Below, in pieces: positions 55,419 to 63,405 of a stretch of DNA of 64,000 bases. Position 1 is the first letter of the stretch. Each line of letters begins with the position of its first letter. Under the pieces are notes generated by a model, which saw only the letters and a list, made by a program, of their open reading frames with translations, made no database searches and was not told where the DNA came from. Origin of the DNA: Burkholderia arboris (GTDB lineage: Bacteria; Pseudomonadota; Gammaproteobacteria; Burkholderiales; Burkholderiaceae); the NCBI RefSeq assembly GCF_902499125.1, contig NZ_CABVPX010000036.1:1-64000 (forward strand). The letters run 5' to 3'. The translations under genes and the position numbers were made by a program.

Positions 55419-55976
55419 TTACTCGGCAATCGACCGGATGACCGTCGCAGGATTGCCGCCGACCAGCGTATTCGGCGGAACGTCGCGCGTGACGACCGCC
55501 GCAGCCGCGACGACCGAATTCTCGCCGACCGTCACACCGCCGATGATCGTCGCGCCGGCGCCGATCCACACGTTCCGCCCGATCACGATCGGCTTCGCGA
55601 CGACGCAGTCACGGCGCCGCGAAGGCTCGACCGGATGACCGGACGTGATCAGGTTGACGTTCGGGCCGATCATCGCGTCGTCGCCGATCTCGAGCCCGCC
55701 CAGGTCGTAGAACGTGCAGTTCTGGTTGACGAACACGTTGCGCCCGAGCTTCATGCCGGTGCCGCCTGTGGCATGGAATGGCGGGATCAGCGTGAAGCCG
55801 TCGTCGACCTGCATGCCGATCAGTTCGCCGAACAGCGCACGAACCTCGGCCGCATCGTCGAACGTCAGACGGTTGAGCCGCGCGGTGATCGCCATCGCTC
55901 GTTTGACCTCGGCCACCATGGCCGCCGATTCGGACGTTCTGCGCGGAATGATCGTGGTGCGATCGTCGTTTGCCAT
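55419..55976 (-). CDS. Hexapeptide-repeat O-acetyltransferase (maltose/galactoside acetyltransferase type)
   Basis: 185 residues. An N-terminal helical Maa-like domain (~1-55, RLNRLTFDDAAEVRALFGELIG) precedes a left-handed beta-helix with hexapeptide repeats, from FTLIPPFHATGGTGMKLG through IGPNVNLITSGHPVEPSRR to WIGAGATIIGGVTVGENSVVAAAAVV. The catalytic His is in SGHPVEP. It transfers acetyl from acetyl-CoA to a sugar hydroxyl. ATG 55976 is chosen because GGAGA lies 10 bases upstream and the family begins near here; an AUG at 56138 would add 54 atypical basic residues. Confidence 0.92.
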   Translation of the reverse strand: MANDDRTTIIPRRTSESAAMVAEVKRAMAITARLNRLTFDDAAEVRALFGELIGMQVDDGFTLIPPFHATGGTGMKLGRNVFVNQNCTFYDLGGLEIGDDAMIGPNVNLITSGHPVEPSRRRDCVVAKPIVIGRNVWIGAGATIIGGVTVGENSVVAAAAVVTRDVPPNTLVGGNPATVIRSIAE

Positions 55977-56336
55977 GCGTGACTTGTCTCCAGTGATTGC
56001 CGTGTTTCGCGATGCGTCGGCGGTTGCAGCCGAATGCCTGCGGCGCGCATGTACGGGTGCTACGGAATCGGCGGTGCGCGTTGGTAGCGATGCTGCTTTT
56101 CGCCTGAATTTTTGCCGATTTTTATAACTAGTTTTCATATAACTAGTGATTGATAACCCCCCTTATCCCATCGAGCTTTGCCCGATTTTCTGCCCGATTC
56201 ACGCGCGACAGATGACGCCCCAACAGTCTCTTTCAGCCGAACCGCCCCTGGCCGGGCGCCCCTGTCCGAACCTGCTGCGCTCGGGTACGCTTGAGCATCG
56301 ACCGGACCGACACCAGCACCGAAACGCGGAGGCGCG
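55977..56336. promoter_or_regulatory. 360-bp divergent region between acetyltransferase and GST
   Basis: Non-coding. An AT-rich island (about 56105-56157) contains the direct repeat of TATAACTAGT given separately. Nearer the GST gene, candidate TACGCT (56285) precedes GGAGG and the ATG at 56337. Confidence 0.5.
56123..56147. promoter_or_regulatory. Direct repeat with two ACTAGT palindromes
   Basis: TATAACTAGT at 56123-56132 and again at 56138-56147, 15 bp apart start to start, each carrying the palindrome ACTAGT. Typical of a dimeric repressor site over a divergent promoter (MarR or TetR type); neither regulator is encoded adjacent. Confidence 0.55.
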
Positions 56337-56951
56337 ATGAAGCTCTACTACTGGCCGAAGACCCGGGCATTCCGGGCGTTGTGGATGCTCGAGGAAATCG
56401 GCGTGGTGTACGAACTCGTGCCGATCGACCTGCGCTCGCACGAACAGGGCAGCGACGCATTCGTGCAGGTCAACCCGATGGCCAAGCTGCCCGCGCTCGA
56501 CGACGGCAGCGCGCCGTTCGCCGAATCGGGCGCCGTGCTGCTCTATCTCGCCGACTGCTGCCCGGGCGCCGGGCTCGGCATCGCGCCCGACGATCCGCTG
56601 CGCGGCCGTTTCCTCCAATGGATGTTCTTCACGCCGGCCTGCCTCGAACCGGCGATGGCCGAAAAATTCACCGGCGCGTCGGGCAATCCGGTCGCGTTCG
56701 GCTGGGGCAACATCACGCGCGTGCAGCGCGCGCTCGCGCAAGCGCTCGCCCACACCCCCTGGCTCGTCGGCGACCGCTTCACCGCGGCCGACCTGCTGCT
56801 CGCCAGCACGCTGAAGATCGCGTTCGACGCGCATCTGCTGCCGCACGAAGGCGTGCTCGGCGACTACGTTGCGCGCGCGGAGGATCGCGACGCATTCCGC
56901 CGCGCGGTCGCGATCGAGCAGCGCGAAGCGGCGCGGTTGCTGCATGCGTGA
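56337..56951 (+). CDS. Glutathione S-transferase
   Basis: 204 residues. N-terminal thioredoxin fold starts MKLYYWPKTRAFRALWMLEE with NPMAKLPALDDG and AESGAVLLYLAD (glutathione site), then an all-helical domain with GDRFTAADLLLAS. Cytosolic; conjugates glutathione to electrophiles or acts as a peroxidase. GGAGG precedes the ATG. Confidence 0.93.
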   Translation: MKLYYWPKTRAFRALWMLEEIGVVYELVPIDLRSHEQGSDAFVQVNPMAKLPALDDGSAPFAESGAVLLYLADCCPGAGLGIAPDDPLRGRFLQWMFFTPACLEPAMAEKFTGASGNPVAFGWGNITRVQRALAQALAHTPWLVGDRFTAADLLLASTLKIAFDAHLLPHEGVLGDYVARAEDRDAFRRAVAIEQREAARLLHA

Positions 56952-56979
56952 CGCATGAGGGGGCGCCCGCCGCCCCCGG

Positions 56980-57948
56980 TCACGCCTGCGCGGCCGGCCC
57001 CTGCGCCGACGCGCCCGCTTCGGCCGCCACGCCCGGCGAACTGCGTTCGTCGGTGTCGACGTCGATCGGCACGACTTCGTGAAAATGCGTGTAGTCGATG
57101 TGCGTGATGCCGTCCTCGTCGTGCATCAGGTCGACATAGCGGTGACGCCAGCGGATCTCGCCATGCGTCCATGAGTGACGCGCCTGCATGACCTGCGCGG
57201 TCGTTTCGTCCGAGCCCTCGATCGTGATCAGCAACGACGCGTCGCGCGCGGCGAGCGATTCGGGCGTCTCGCCGAACAGCGCGCTCGATTCGTCGATCAC
57301 GTGCATCAGGTTCCAGCCGAGCAGGAAGATCGGGTGCTCGCTGCGCACGAGCGGCAGGTCGTGGATCTTGCGCAGCGAGTAGCCCTCGTGCGTGCCTTCG
57401 ATGCGCATCAGCCGCAACTTCGCCTGCGCCTCCGCAATCACGTTCTGGCGCGCATTCGCGGCACGCACCATCAGCGTCATCCGGCCGTTCAGCGGCCGCA
57501 CGATCGCGTTGCGCGCGAACAGGATCTTCGCCTGCGGCCGCGAAAAGCGCGCGAACACGAGCCCCGTGGCCAGCGCGATGCTCGACATCCCGACGAAGAT
57601 CTCGAGCGTCGCGACGAGGTGCGCATAAACGGTCTGCGGATGCATGTCGCCATAGCCGACGGTCGCGAGCGTCTCGACGCTGAAGAAGAACGCGCCGCCG
57701 AAGCCGGCCGGCGACTGGTTCGCGATCGGCGTGCGGCCGAGCACGTAGAGCGTCGCGAACCCGCCGTTGAGCAGCAGGAACAGCACCGCGAGCGACAGGA
57801 AGAACACGGGCCAGCTCACCGTCAGCGCGCGGTGGTAGAAATCGCGCCAGCCGAGCGGCGGCATCCCGTACGCGATCACCGGGCGGGTGCCCGACCAGAT
57901 CTTGCGGCCACGGCCGCGGGAGGCTGGGGAGGACGAATCGACGTTCAT
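56980..57948 (-). CDS. Inward-rectifier K+ channel (KirBac1.1-like)
   Basis: 322 residues. Pore module with TM1 (~44-70), pore helix and selectivity filter TVGYGD at 96-101, and TM2 (~106-130). The C-terminal immunoglobulin-like Kir domain runs from about 150 (MTLMVRAANARQNVI to YTHFHEVVPIDVD). The N-terminal slide helix WRDFYHRALTVSWP is present. Closely resembles KirBac1.1 of B. pseudomallei. Tetramer in the inner membrane, gated by anionic lipids. ATG 57948 matches the KirBac start; the in-frame extension to 58041 is GC-rich and unlike the family. Confidence 0.95.
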   Translation of the reverse strand: MNVDSSSPASRGRGRKIWSGTRPVIAYGMPPLGWRDFYHRALTVSWPVFFLSLAVLFLLLNGGFATLYVLGRTPIANQSPAGFGGAFFFSVETLATVGYGDMHPQTVYAHLVATLEIFVGMSSIALATGLVFARFSRPQAKILFARNAIVRPLNGRMTLMVRAANARQNVIAEAQAKLRLMRIEGTHEGYSLRKIHDLPLVRSEHPIFLLGWNLMHVIDESSALFGETPESLAARDASLLITIEGSDETTAQVMQARHSWTHGEIRWRHRYVDLMHDEDGITHIDYTHFHEVVPIDVDTDERSSPGVAAEAGASAQGPAAQA

Positions 57949-58044
57949 CGCGCGGGGCCGGTTGCAGGGAGGCGATGAGCGTAGCACGCGCCGCGGCGGC
58001 CGGGAATGCGTGCCGGCGCGGAACGGAACTCCGCCGCGCAATGC

Positions 58045-58068
58045 AAAAAAAAGGCCGCGGGTGCGGCC
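58045..58068 (-). terminator. Rho-independent terminator of the sulfate-binding gene
   Basis: GGCCGC-GGGT-GCGGCC stem (58053-58068), with A8 at 58045-58052, becoming a U tract on the minus strand. It shows the sulfate-binding gene is transcribed alone. Confidence 0.85.
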
Positions 58069-58113
58069 GGCTGCGTCGTCATCGCGCGGACCCGCGCGCG
58101 ATGCGCGCCGCGG

Positions 58114-59133
58114 TCACTTCCGGTCGACGATCACCTGGTCGAACGTGCCGCCGTCGGCGAAATGGGTCTTCTGCGCGTTCGCCCAGCTGCCGAAAACCTG
58201 CTCGACGCTGAACGTCTTCAGCGCCTTGAACTCGGCCGCATGCTTCTTCAGCACGTTCGCGTCGCGCGGGCGCAGATGGTGCTGCGCGATGATTTCCTGC
58301 GCTTCCGGCGTGTACAGGTAGTCGAGATACGCCTGGGCAACCTTGCGCGTGCCTTTCTTGTCGACGACCTTGTCGACGACGGCGACGGGCGGCTCCGCGA
58401 GGATGCTCGCCGACGGATACACGGCGTCGAACTGCGCGCCCGATGCGCCGGTGTCCATCAGCGCCACTTCGTTCTCGAACGTGACCAGCACGTCGCCGAT
58501 GCCGCGCTGCGTGAACGTCGTCGTCGCGCCACGGCCGCCCGAATCGAGCACCGGCACGTTGCGGAAGATCGCCTTCTCGAAGTCGAGCGCCTGCTGGTCG
58601 GTCGCGCCCTTCTGCTTCTGGAAGCCCCACGCGGCGAGATACGCGTAGCGGCCGTTACCCGACGTCTTCGGGTTCGCGATGATCACCTGTACGCCCGGCT
58701 TCGCGAGATCGCTCCAGTCCTTGATCGCCTTCGGATTGCCCTTGCGCACGAGGAACACCATCGTCGTCGAGTACGGCGAGCTGTTGTCCGCAAAGCGTGC
58801 GCGCCAGTCCTTCGGCAGCAATTGACCGCGCTCGGCGAGCAAGTCGATGTCGTTCGGCTGGTTCATCGTCACGACGTCGGCCTGCAGCCCCTGCAGTACC
58901 GACAGCGCCTGCGCGCTCGACGCGCCGTGCGACTGCTTGATCGTGACGGTCTCGCCGGTCTTCTGCTTGTAAGCGGCGGCAAAGCTCGTGTTGATGTCCT
59001 TGTACAGCTCGCGCGTCACGTCGTACGACACGTTCAGGATCGACGTGTCCGCATGCGCAGCCGTCGCCGCCACGACCAGCGCCGCCGCCGCGCCCGTGTG
59101 CAGCCAACGGCCGATCCCCTTGATGCTTGCCAT
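58114..59133 (-). CDS. sbp: Sulfate (thiosulfate) ABC transporter substrate-binding protein
   Basis: 339 residues with a signal peptide (cleavage after AHA, residue 28). The mature start DTSILNVSYDVTRELYKDIN and KQSHGASSAQALSVLQGLQADVVTMNQ are Sbp/CysP signatures, as is the C-terminal LRPRDANVL. It binds periplasmic sulfate for the CysTWA transporter, whose genes are not adjacent. A terminator and an upstream regulatory dyad make it an orphan, separately controlled binding protein. Confidence 0.94.
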   Translation of the reverse strand: MASIKGIGRWLHTGAAAALVVAATAAHADTSILNVSYDVTRELYKDINTSFAAAYKQKTGETVTIKQSHGASSAQALSVLQGLQADVVTMNQPNDIDLLAERGQLLPKDWRARFADNSSPYSTTMVFLVRKGNPKAIKDWSDLAKPGVQVIIANPKTSGNGRYAYLAAWGFQKQKGATDQQALDFEKAIFRNVPVLDSGGRGATTTFTQRGIGDVLVTFENEVALMDTGASGAQFDAVYPSASILAEPPVAVVDKVVDKKGTRKVAQAYLDYLYTPEAQEIIAQHHLRPRDANVLKKHAAEFKALKTFSVEQVFGSWANAQKTHFADGGTFDQVIVDRK

Positions 59134-59211
59134 CGTGATATGCCCCGTTTCCAGTGGTGGTGAATGTGCGTGACGGCACGCGTACGCGCTGTCATCGAAA
59201 CGTAAGCGGGC

Positions 59212-59217
59212 ATTCTA
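59212..59217 (-). promoter_or_regulatory. Candidate -10 of sbp
   Basis: ATTCTA on the plus strand reads TAGAAT on the minus strand, ~80 bases upstream of the sbp start. The -35 position falls in the adjacent dyad and is poor (GAAAGC), suggesting an activator. Confidence 0.45.
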
Positions 59218-59234
59218 GCGGCCGGGCGCGGCGC

Positions 59235-59258
59235 GCTTTCCAATCAGTCGTGGAAAGC
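59235..59258. promoter_or_regulatory. Perfect 8-bp dyad at the sbp promoter
   Basis: GCTTTCCA (59235-59242), 8-bp centre, TGGAAAGC (59251-59258). It lies over the -35 position of the sbp promoter. Likely operator for a dimeric regulator, for example of sulfur limitation; the protein is not identified. Confidence 0.6.
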
Positions 59259-59349
59259 AAATCTCGAATCCTGCTAAACGGCGGCCGGCGCTCGCGCGCG
59301 CCGCCGATCCGGTGTTAAGATCGCCGCTCAGCCCACTTACGGTTCATCC

Positions 59350-59445
59350 ATGTCCGCTACCCTGCGCTCGCTTTCGATCCTCGCCGCCGTTGCGGCAGGT
59401 ACGCGCGCGGCCGGGCTGAAACTGAAAAAACGACGCCTCGACTGA
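59350..59445 (+). CDS. Possible 31-residue small protein or leader peptide
   Basis: ATG at 59350 to TGA at 59443-59445. The N-terminal hydrophobic segment SLSILAAVAAGTRAAG is followed by a basic end (KLKKRRLD). Candidate -10 TTAAGA near 59316 is upstream. It could be a small membrane peptide or a leader before the DapA-like gene (139 bp downstream). No ribosome site of note, so this is tentative. Confidence 0.3.
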   Translation: MSATLRSLSILAAVAAGTRAAGLKLKKRRLD

Positions 59446-59584
59446 CGGGGACGTCGCGTCCCGTCAGGCGAATGCCGGACGGGATGCCCGCAGGTCGTTT
59501 CTTTCTCCTTGCACGCACGCCTCGCTCCGGCACTCCGCCGGCGGAACGGTTCCTTACCACGCCGTTTCCACCATGAGGCTTTGC

Positions 59585-60478
59585 ATGAACACACGTTTCG
59601 AAGGTATCTGGCTGCCGATCATCACGCCGTTCCACCACGGCGAAGTCGACCATGCAGCGCTCGCGCGGCTCGCCCGTCACTATGCGGGCGCGGGCATCGC
59701 GGGCTTCGTCGCGGGCGCGACGACCGGTGAAGGCGTCCTGCTCGACGGGCGCGAGCAGGACGCGGTGTTCGCGACGCTGCGCGACGCGGCGCCCGGGCGG
59801 CCGATCGTCGTCGGACTGACCGCGAGCGCGACGCACTTCGCGGCCGCGCGCGCACGCGAACTCGCGGCGCTGCGGCCCGATGGGCTGCTCGTCACGCCGC
59901 CCGTCTACGTGCGGCCGACGCAGGACGGCATCCGCCGCCATGTCGAGGCGATCGTCGACGCCGCCGACCTGCCGGTGCTCGTCTACAACATCCCGTACCG
60001 CACCGGCGTGAACGTCGAACTGGACACGCTGCAGGCGCTCGCGCGCGACCCGCGCGTCGCCGGCATCAAGGAATGCGGCGGCACGCTCGACCGGATGAGC
60101 CGGCTCGCGCACGACACGCCGCTCGCGATCCTGTCCGGCGACGACAACCAGAACTTCGCGGCGATGTGCGCCGGCGCGCACGGCGCGATCGCGAGCAGCG
60201 CACACGTGCTGCCCGAATGGCATGTGCGCATCCATGCGCTGCTGCGCGACGGGCGGCTCGCCGATGCACGGCGCCTGTCGGTCGCGCTGCAGCCGCTCGT
60301 CGCGGCGCTGTTCGCTGAGCCGAACCCGGCACCGGTGAAGGCCGTGCTCGCCGCGCAAGGGTGGTGCGAGGACGGGTTGCGGCTGCCGTTCGTGCCGGCG
60401 AGCGAAGGGTTGCGGGCGCGGCTGGCAGCGATCTGTACGGCGCTCGAAGCCATCGAGTCGGACGTCGCCGCAGCATAA
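59585..60478 (+). CDS. DapA-family (dihydrodipicolinate synthase/N-acetylneuraminate lyase superfamily) enzyme
   Basis: 297 residues. TIM barrel with the GATTGEG phosphate/carboxylate loop (44-50), catalytic Tyr134 in VYNIPYRTG, and the Schiff-base lysine Lys162 in GIKECGG. These are the residues of 4-hydroxy-tetrahydrodipicolinate synthase. No other lysine-pathway gene is near and the superfamily includes many aldolases, so lysine synthesis is not certain. GAGG six bases upstream favours ATG 59585 over the ATG at 59573. Confidence 0.9.
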   Translation: MNTRFEGIWLPIITPFHHGEVDHAALARLARHYAGAGIAGFVAGATTGEGVLLDGREQDAVFATLRDAAPGRPIVVGLTASATHFAAARARELAALRPDGLLVTPPVYVRPTQDGIRRHVEAIVDAADLPVLVYNIPYRTGVNVELDTLQALARDPRVAGIKECGGTLDRMSRLAHDTPLAILSGDDNQNFAAMCAGAHGAIASSAHVLPEWHVRIHALLRDGRLADARRLSVALQPLVAALFAEPNPAPVKAVLAAQGWCEDGLRLPFVPASEGLRARLAAICTALEAIESDVAAA

Positions 60479-60910
60479 GCCGCTACGCCGCGCAGGGTGC
60501 TGCCGACAGACGCATTCCGACTCGACGGATTATTTCGCACTGTCAGAACCAGCGACAGGTCGTACCGAGCAGGACGAGCGTCGGCCGTCACGCGCTGAAG
60601 CGGTTCGTGGCGCGCCTGCGCGACCAGCAAGCGATCGAACGGGTCGCGAGGGTGACGAGGCAAATCACGCACCGCAGCCCCATGCGCGGCGCGAACCGGC
60701 AGCTCACGAATCCCGCGTGCGCCGGTTGCCCGGATCAGCTTGCCCACGTCGATGTCGAGCGTCCCCAGACCGGCCTTGATGGCGGCCGCCCAGATACTCG
60801 CGCTGCTGACGATACGCTCGTCGGCAGCCGGGATCAGTCTGCGCGCCCCATTCAGCCGATCGGCAGAGGGACGAATGGATCGCAGCCCGCGACGGCAACC
60901 GAAGGTGTCA
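60479..60910. other. 432-bp region without an intact gene
   Basis: Occupied by the PIN-domain relic on the minus strand. No other feature seen. Confidence 0.6.
60538..60905 (-). pseudogene. Decayed VapC-like PIN-domain toxin gene
   Basis: The minus strand keeps two-thirds of a PIN domain: SSASIWAAAIKAGLGTLDI, then GIRELPVRAAHGAAVRDLPR, then the motif DPFDRLLVAQA and TADA, as in VapC toxins. The N-terminal catalytic Asp segment (typically LDTH) is absent. The frame runs on past the usual C-terminus without a natural stop. No antitoxin gene is adjacent. Probably the relic of a toxin-antitoxin module beside the LysR gene. Confidence 0.75.
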
Positions 60911-61972
60911 TCAGGCCGCCAACGCCGCCGCGCCCTCCGTCGCATCCCGCACCGCCTGCGTCACGATCCGCGCCAGCCGGTCGACCGTCGGCGTCGCCGA
61001 CGACGTGCGCCGCAGCAGGATCAACGGCAGGCTCGGCAGTGCCGGCAGCCCGCACGACGCCGCGTCGAGCACCCGCACCGACGCCGGCAGCCCGTAGTGC
61101 GAGCGCACCGTCAGCCCGAGGCCGGCCGCCGCAGCCGCCCATAGCCCGGCAAGACTCGGCGTCGTGAACGCGATGCGCCACGGCACGCCCGCGCGATCGA
61201 GCGCATCGGTCGCCGAGCCGAAGAACCGGCACGGCCGGTCGAACACGACGAGCGGCAGCGGCTCACCCGGCGTGCGCCCGGCACGGCTGCCCGTAGCACC
61301 TGTAGCGCCCGTGTCGCCCGTTTCGCCTTCGGCGCCGTCGCCGCCCTCGTCCGGCACCCCGAAACCACCCGCCCGCACCGCACCGATCCATTGCATCGGC
61401 ACCTGCGCGATCGCTTCGCTGTCGATCCCCGCCCGCGACACGAGCGCCGCCGACGCCGGATCGCCCCACACGAGCGCGAGATCGAGCTGGTTCGCATCGA
61501 GCCGCTCGAGCAGATCGGCATTGCGCGCCACGCGCGCCTCGATCCTCACCTTCGGATGCGCACGCGCGAACCGCCCGAGCACGTCGGGCAGGATCGCTTC
61601 GCCGAAGTCCTCCTGCAGCCCGACCCGCACCCAGCCGTCGAGATTCACGCCGCGCACCGCCGCGGCCGCCTCGTCGTTCAGTTCGATCATCCGCCGCGCA
61701 TAGCGCAGCATCGCGTCGCCGGCATCGGTCAGTGCGAGCCCGCGCCCGGCTTTCACGAACAGCGGCGTGCCAGCCTGCTCCTCGAGCTTGCGGATCTGCG
61801 CGCTCACCGCCGACGACGAACGCGCGACGCGGTCGGCCGCCTTCGCAAAACTGCCGAGATCCACGCCCGCAACCAGGCTACGCAGCGCCGCCACGTCGAA
61901 GTTGGGCCGCGCCAGCGTGGCATCGGCCACCGCAAGCGGCTCGCCGCCGCGCGGAATGTCTTGTCCGGGCAT
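60911..61972 (-). CDS. LysR-family regulator with a Gly-X-Y insert
   Basis: 353 residues. HTH from about 27 (FDVAALRSLVAGVDLGSFAKAADRVARS, then SAVSAQIRKLEEQAGTPLF) and an effector domain from about 113 (WVRVGLQEDFGEAILPDVL). Residues ~201-237 are an insertion in the effector domain, containing six collagen-like triplets. AGGA eight bases before ATG 61972 favours this start over ATG 61981. Divergent from an MFS transporter gene it probably regulates. Confidence 0.9.
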   Translation of the reverse strand: MPGQDIPRGGEPLAVADATLARPNFDVAALRSLVAGVDLGSFAKAADRVARSSSAVSAQIRKLEEQAGTPLFVKAGRGLALTDAGDAMLRYARRMIELNDEAAAAVRGVNLDGWVRVGLQEDFGEAILPDVLGRFARAHPKVRIEARVARNADLLERLDANQLDLALVWGDPASAALVSRAGIDSEAIAQVPMQWIGAVRAGGFGVPDEGGDGAEGETGDTGATGATGSRAGRTPGEPLPLVVFDRPCRFFGSATDALDRAGVPWRIAFTTPSLAGLWAAAAAGLGLTVRSHYGLPASVRVLDAASCGLPALPSLPLILLRRTSSATPTVDRLARIVTQAVRDATEGAAALAA

Positions 61973-61984
61973 TTCAACCATCCT

Positions 61985-62004
61985 GATTTATCGAACGATT
62001 TATC
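61985..62004. promoter_or_regulatory. Direct repeat in LysR/MFS intergenic region
   Basis: GATTTATC at 61985-61992 and 61997-62004, 12 bp apart, in the 106-bp space between divergent genes. The join ATCGAACGAT is also a partial palindrome. Candidate LysR site or promoter. Confidence 0.4.
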
Positions 62005-62078
62005 ACAAACTTTCCGATTTTCGGGATGAATGTAGGCCGCCAGACTGTGGATGTCAATTTCCAACCGGGCCCGCCGTC

Positions 62079-63350
62079 ATGGATACCTCGTGCATCGCCT
62101 CCCCCTCCTCGCCTGCCCGCGACGTGCGCGGCCCGGCCCATCGCTGGCGCGTGCTGGCGGCCGGTGTCGCCGCGAACATGAGCTTTTCGGCGGCCGCGGC
62201 CGGCATCCCGACCACGGCCGTGTGGATGCGCACGGCCTATCACCTCGACAACGGCGCGCTCGGCCTCGTGCTCGGCGCGCTCGGCTTCGGCGTCGCGCTG
62301 TCCGAGCTGCCGTGGGGAATCGCCGCCGACCGCTTCGGCGATCGGCGCGTGCTGCTGACCGGGCTGGTCGCGACGGCCGCGATGCTCGCGCTGATGGTGG
62401 CCACGATCGTCCCGACCGCGCACGCAGTGCCGCCGCTGATGCGCGTCGTCGCGGCCATGTGCTGCGTCGGCCTGCTCGGCGGCAGCGTGAACGGGTCGAG
62501 CGGACGCGCGGTGATGCGCTGGTTCGGCGAGCGCGAACGCGGGCTCGCGATGAGCATCCGCCAGACGGCCGTGCCGCTTGGCGGCGGCGTCGGCGCGGCG
62601 CTGCTGCCGTCGCTCGCGTCGCATCTCGGTTTCGCCGCGGTGTTCGGTGCGCTGATGCTGCTGTGCGCGGGATCGGCCGCCCTGACCTGGCGCTGGCTGC
62701 ACGAGCCGCCCGCCGAGCCGGCCGCGGCGCGCGTCGCCACGCATCGCCCGGCCGGGCGGCAGACGTCCGCCCCGCAGGCGCGCAACCCGCTCGCGAGCGG
62801 CCCCGTGTGGCGCATCGTGCTCGGCATTGGCCTGCTGTGCGCGCCGCAGTTCGCGGTGCTCACGTTCGCGACGGTGTTCCTGCACGACTTCGGCCGGCTC
62901 GGCCTCGCCGGCATCAGCGCGGCGATGGTGGTGCTGCAACTCGGCGCGATGGTGATGCGCGTGTGGAGCGGCCGTCATACCGACCGGCACGGCAACCGGC
63001 GCGCGTATCTGCGCGGCTCCGTGTTCGTCGCGGCCGGGTCGTTCGCGCTGCTCGCCGCGGCGACGGCCGGCAGTGCGCACGTACCGCTCGCCGCGATCGT
63101 CGCGATTCTCGTGTTCGCCGGCATCTGCGTGTCGGCATGGCACGGCGTCGCGTACACGGAGCTCGCGACGCTCGCGGGCGCGAACCACGCGGGCACTGCG
63201 CTCGGGATGGTGAACACGATCGTCTACCTCGGGCTGTTCGCGACGCCACTCGCGATTCCGCCGCTGCTCGCGGTCAGCTCGTGGAGCGTGGTGTGGCTCG
63301 CAGCCGCGCTGGTCGCCGGCGCGACCTATCCGCTGTTCGCCACGAAATAG
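62079..63350 (+). CDS. MFS transporter
   Basis: 423 residues, about 12 membrane helices (first from ~24). The loop between helices 2 and 3 has the MFS motif GIAADRFGDRRVLL, and the centre has a cytoplasmic loop of ~40 residues (EPPAEPAAAR...). The ATG at 62079 precedes the first helix; a longer upstream frame lies inside the LysR gene and is rejected. Drug or sugar efflux or uptake cannot be distinguished. Divergent LysR control is likely. Confidence 0.9.
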   Translation: MDTSCIASPSSPARDVRGPAHRWRVLAAGVAANMSFSAAAAGIPTTAVWMRTAYHLDNGALGLVLGALGFGVALSELPWGIAADRFGDRRVLLTGLVATAAMLALMVATIVPTAHAVPPLMRVVAAMCCVGLLGGSVNGSSGRAVMRWFGERERGLAMSIRQTAVPLGGGVGAALLPSLASHLGFAAVFGALMLLCAGSAALTWRWLHEPPAEPAAARVATHRPAGRQTSAPQARNPLASGPVWRIVLGIGLLCAPQFAVLTFATVFLHDFGRLGLAGISAAMVVLQLGAMVMRVWSGRHTDRHGNRRAYLRGSVFVAAGSFALLAAATAGSAHVPLAAIVAILVFAGICVSAWHGVAYTELATLAGANHAGTALGMVNTIVYLGLFATPLAIPPLLAVSSWSVVWLAAALVAGATYPLFATK

Positions 63351-63365
63351 CCGTTGCCCTTCTCA

Positions 63366-63399
63366 CGCGGGCGTCGCGGCACACACCACGACGCCCGCG
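63366..63399. terminator. Hairpin between convergent MFS and GST genes
   Basis: CGCGGGCGTCG (63366-63376), 12-nt loop, CGACGCCCGCG (63389-63399). An 11-bp perfect stem, no T tract; likely shared terminator. Confidence 0.5.
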
Positions 63400-63405
63400 C
63401 ATCCG

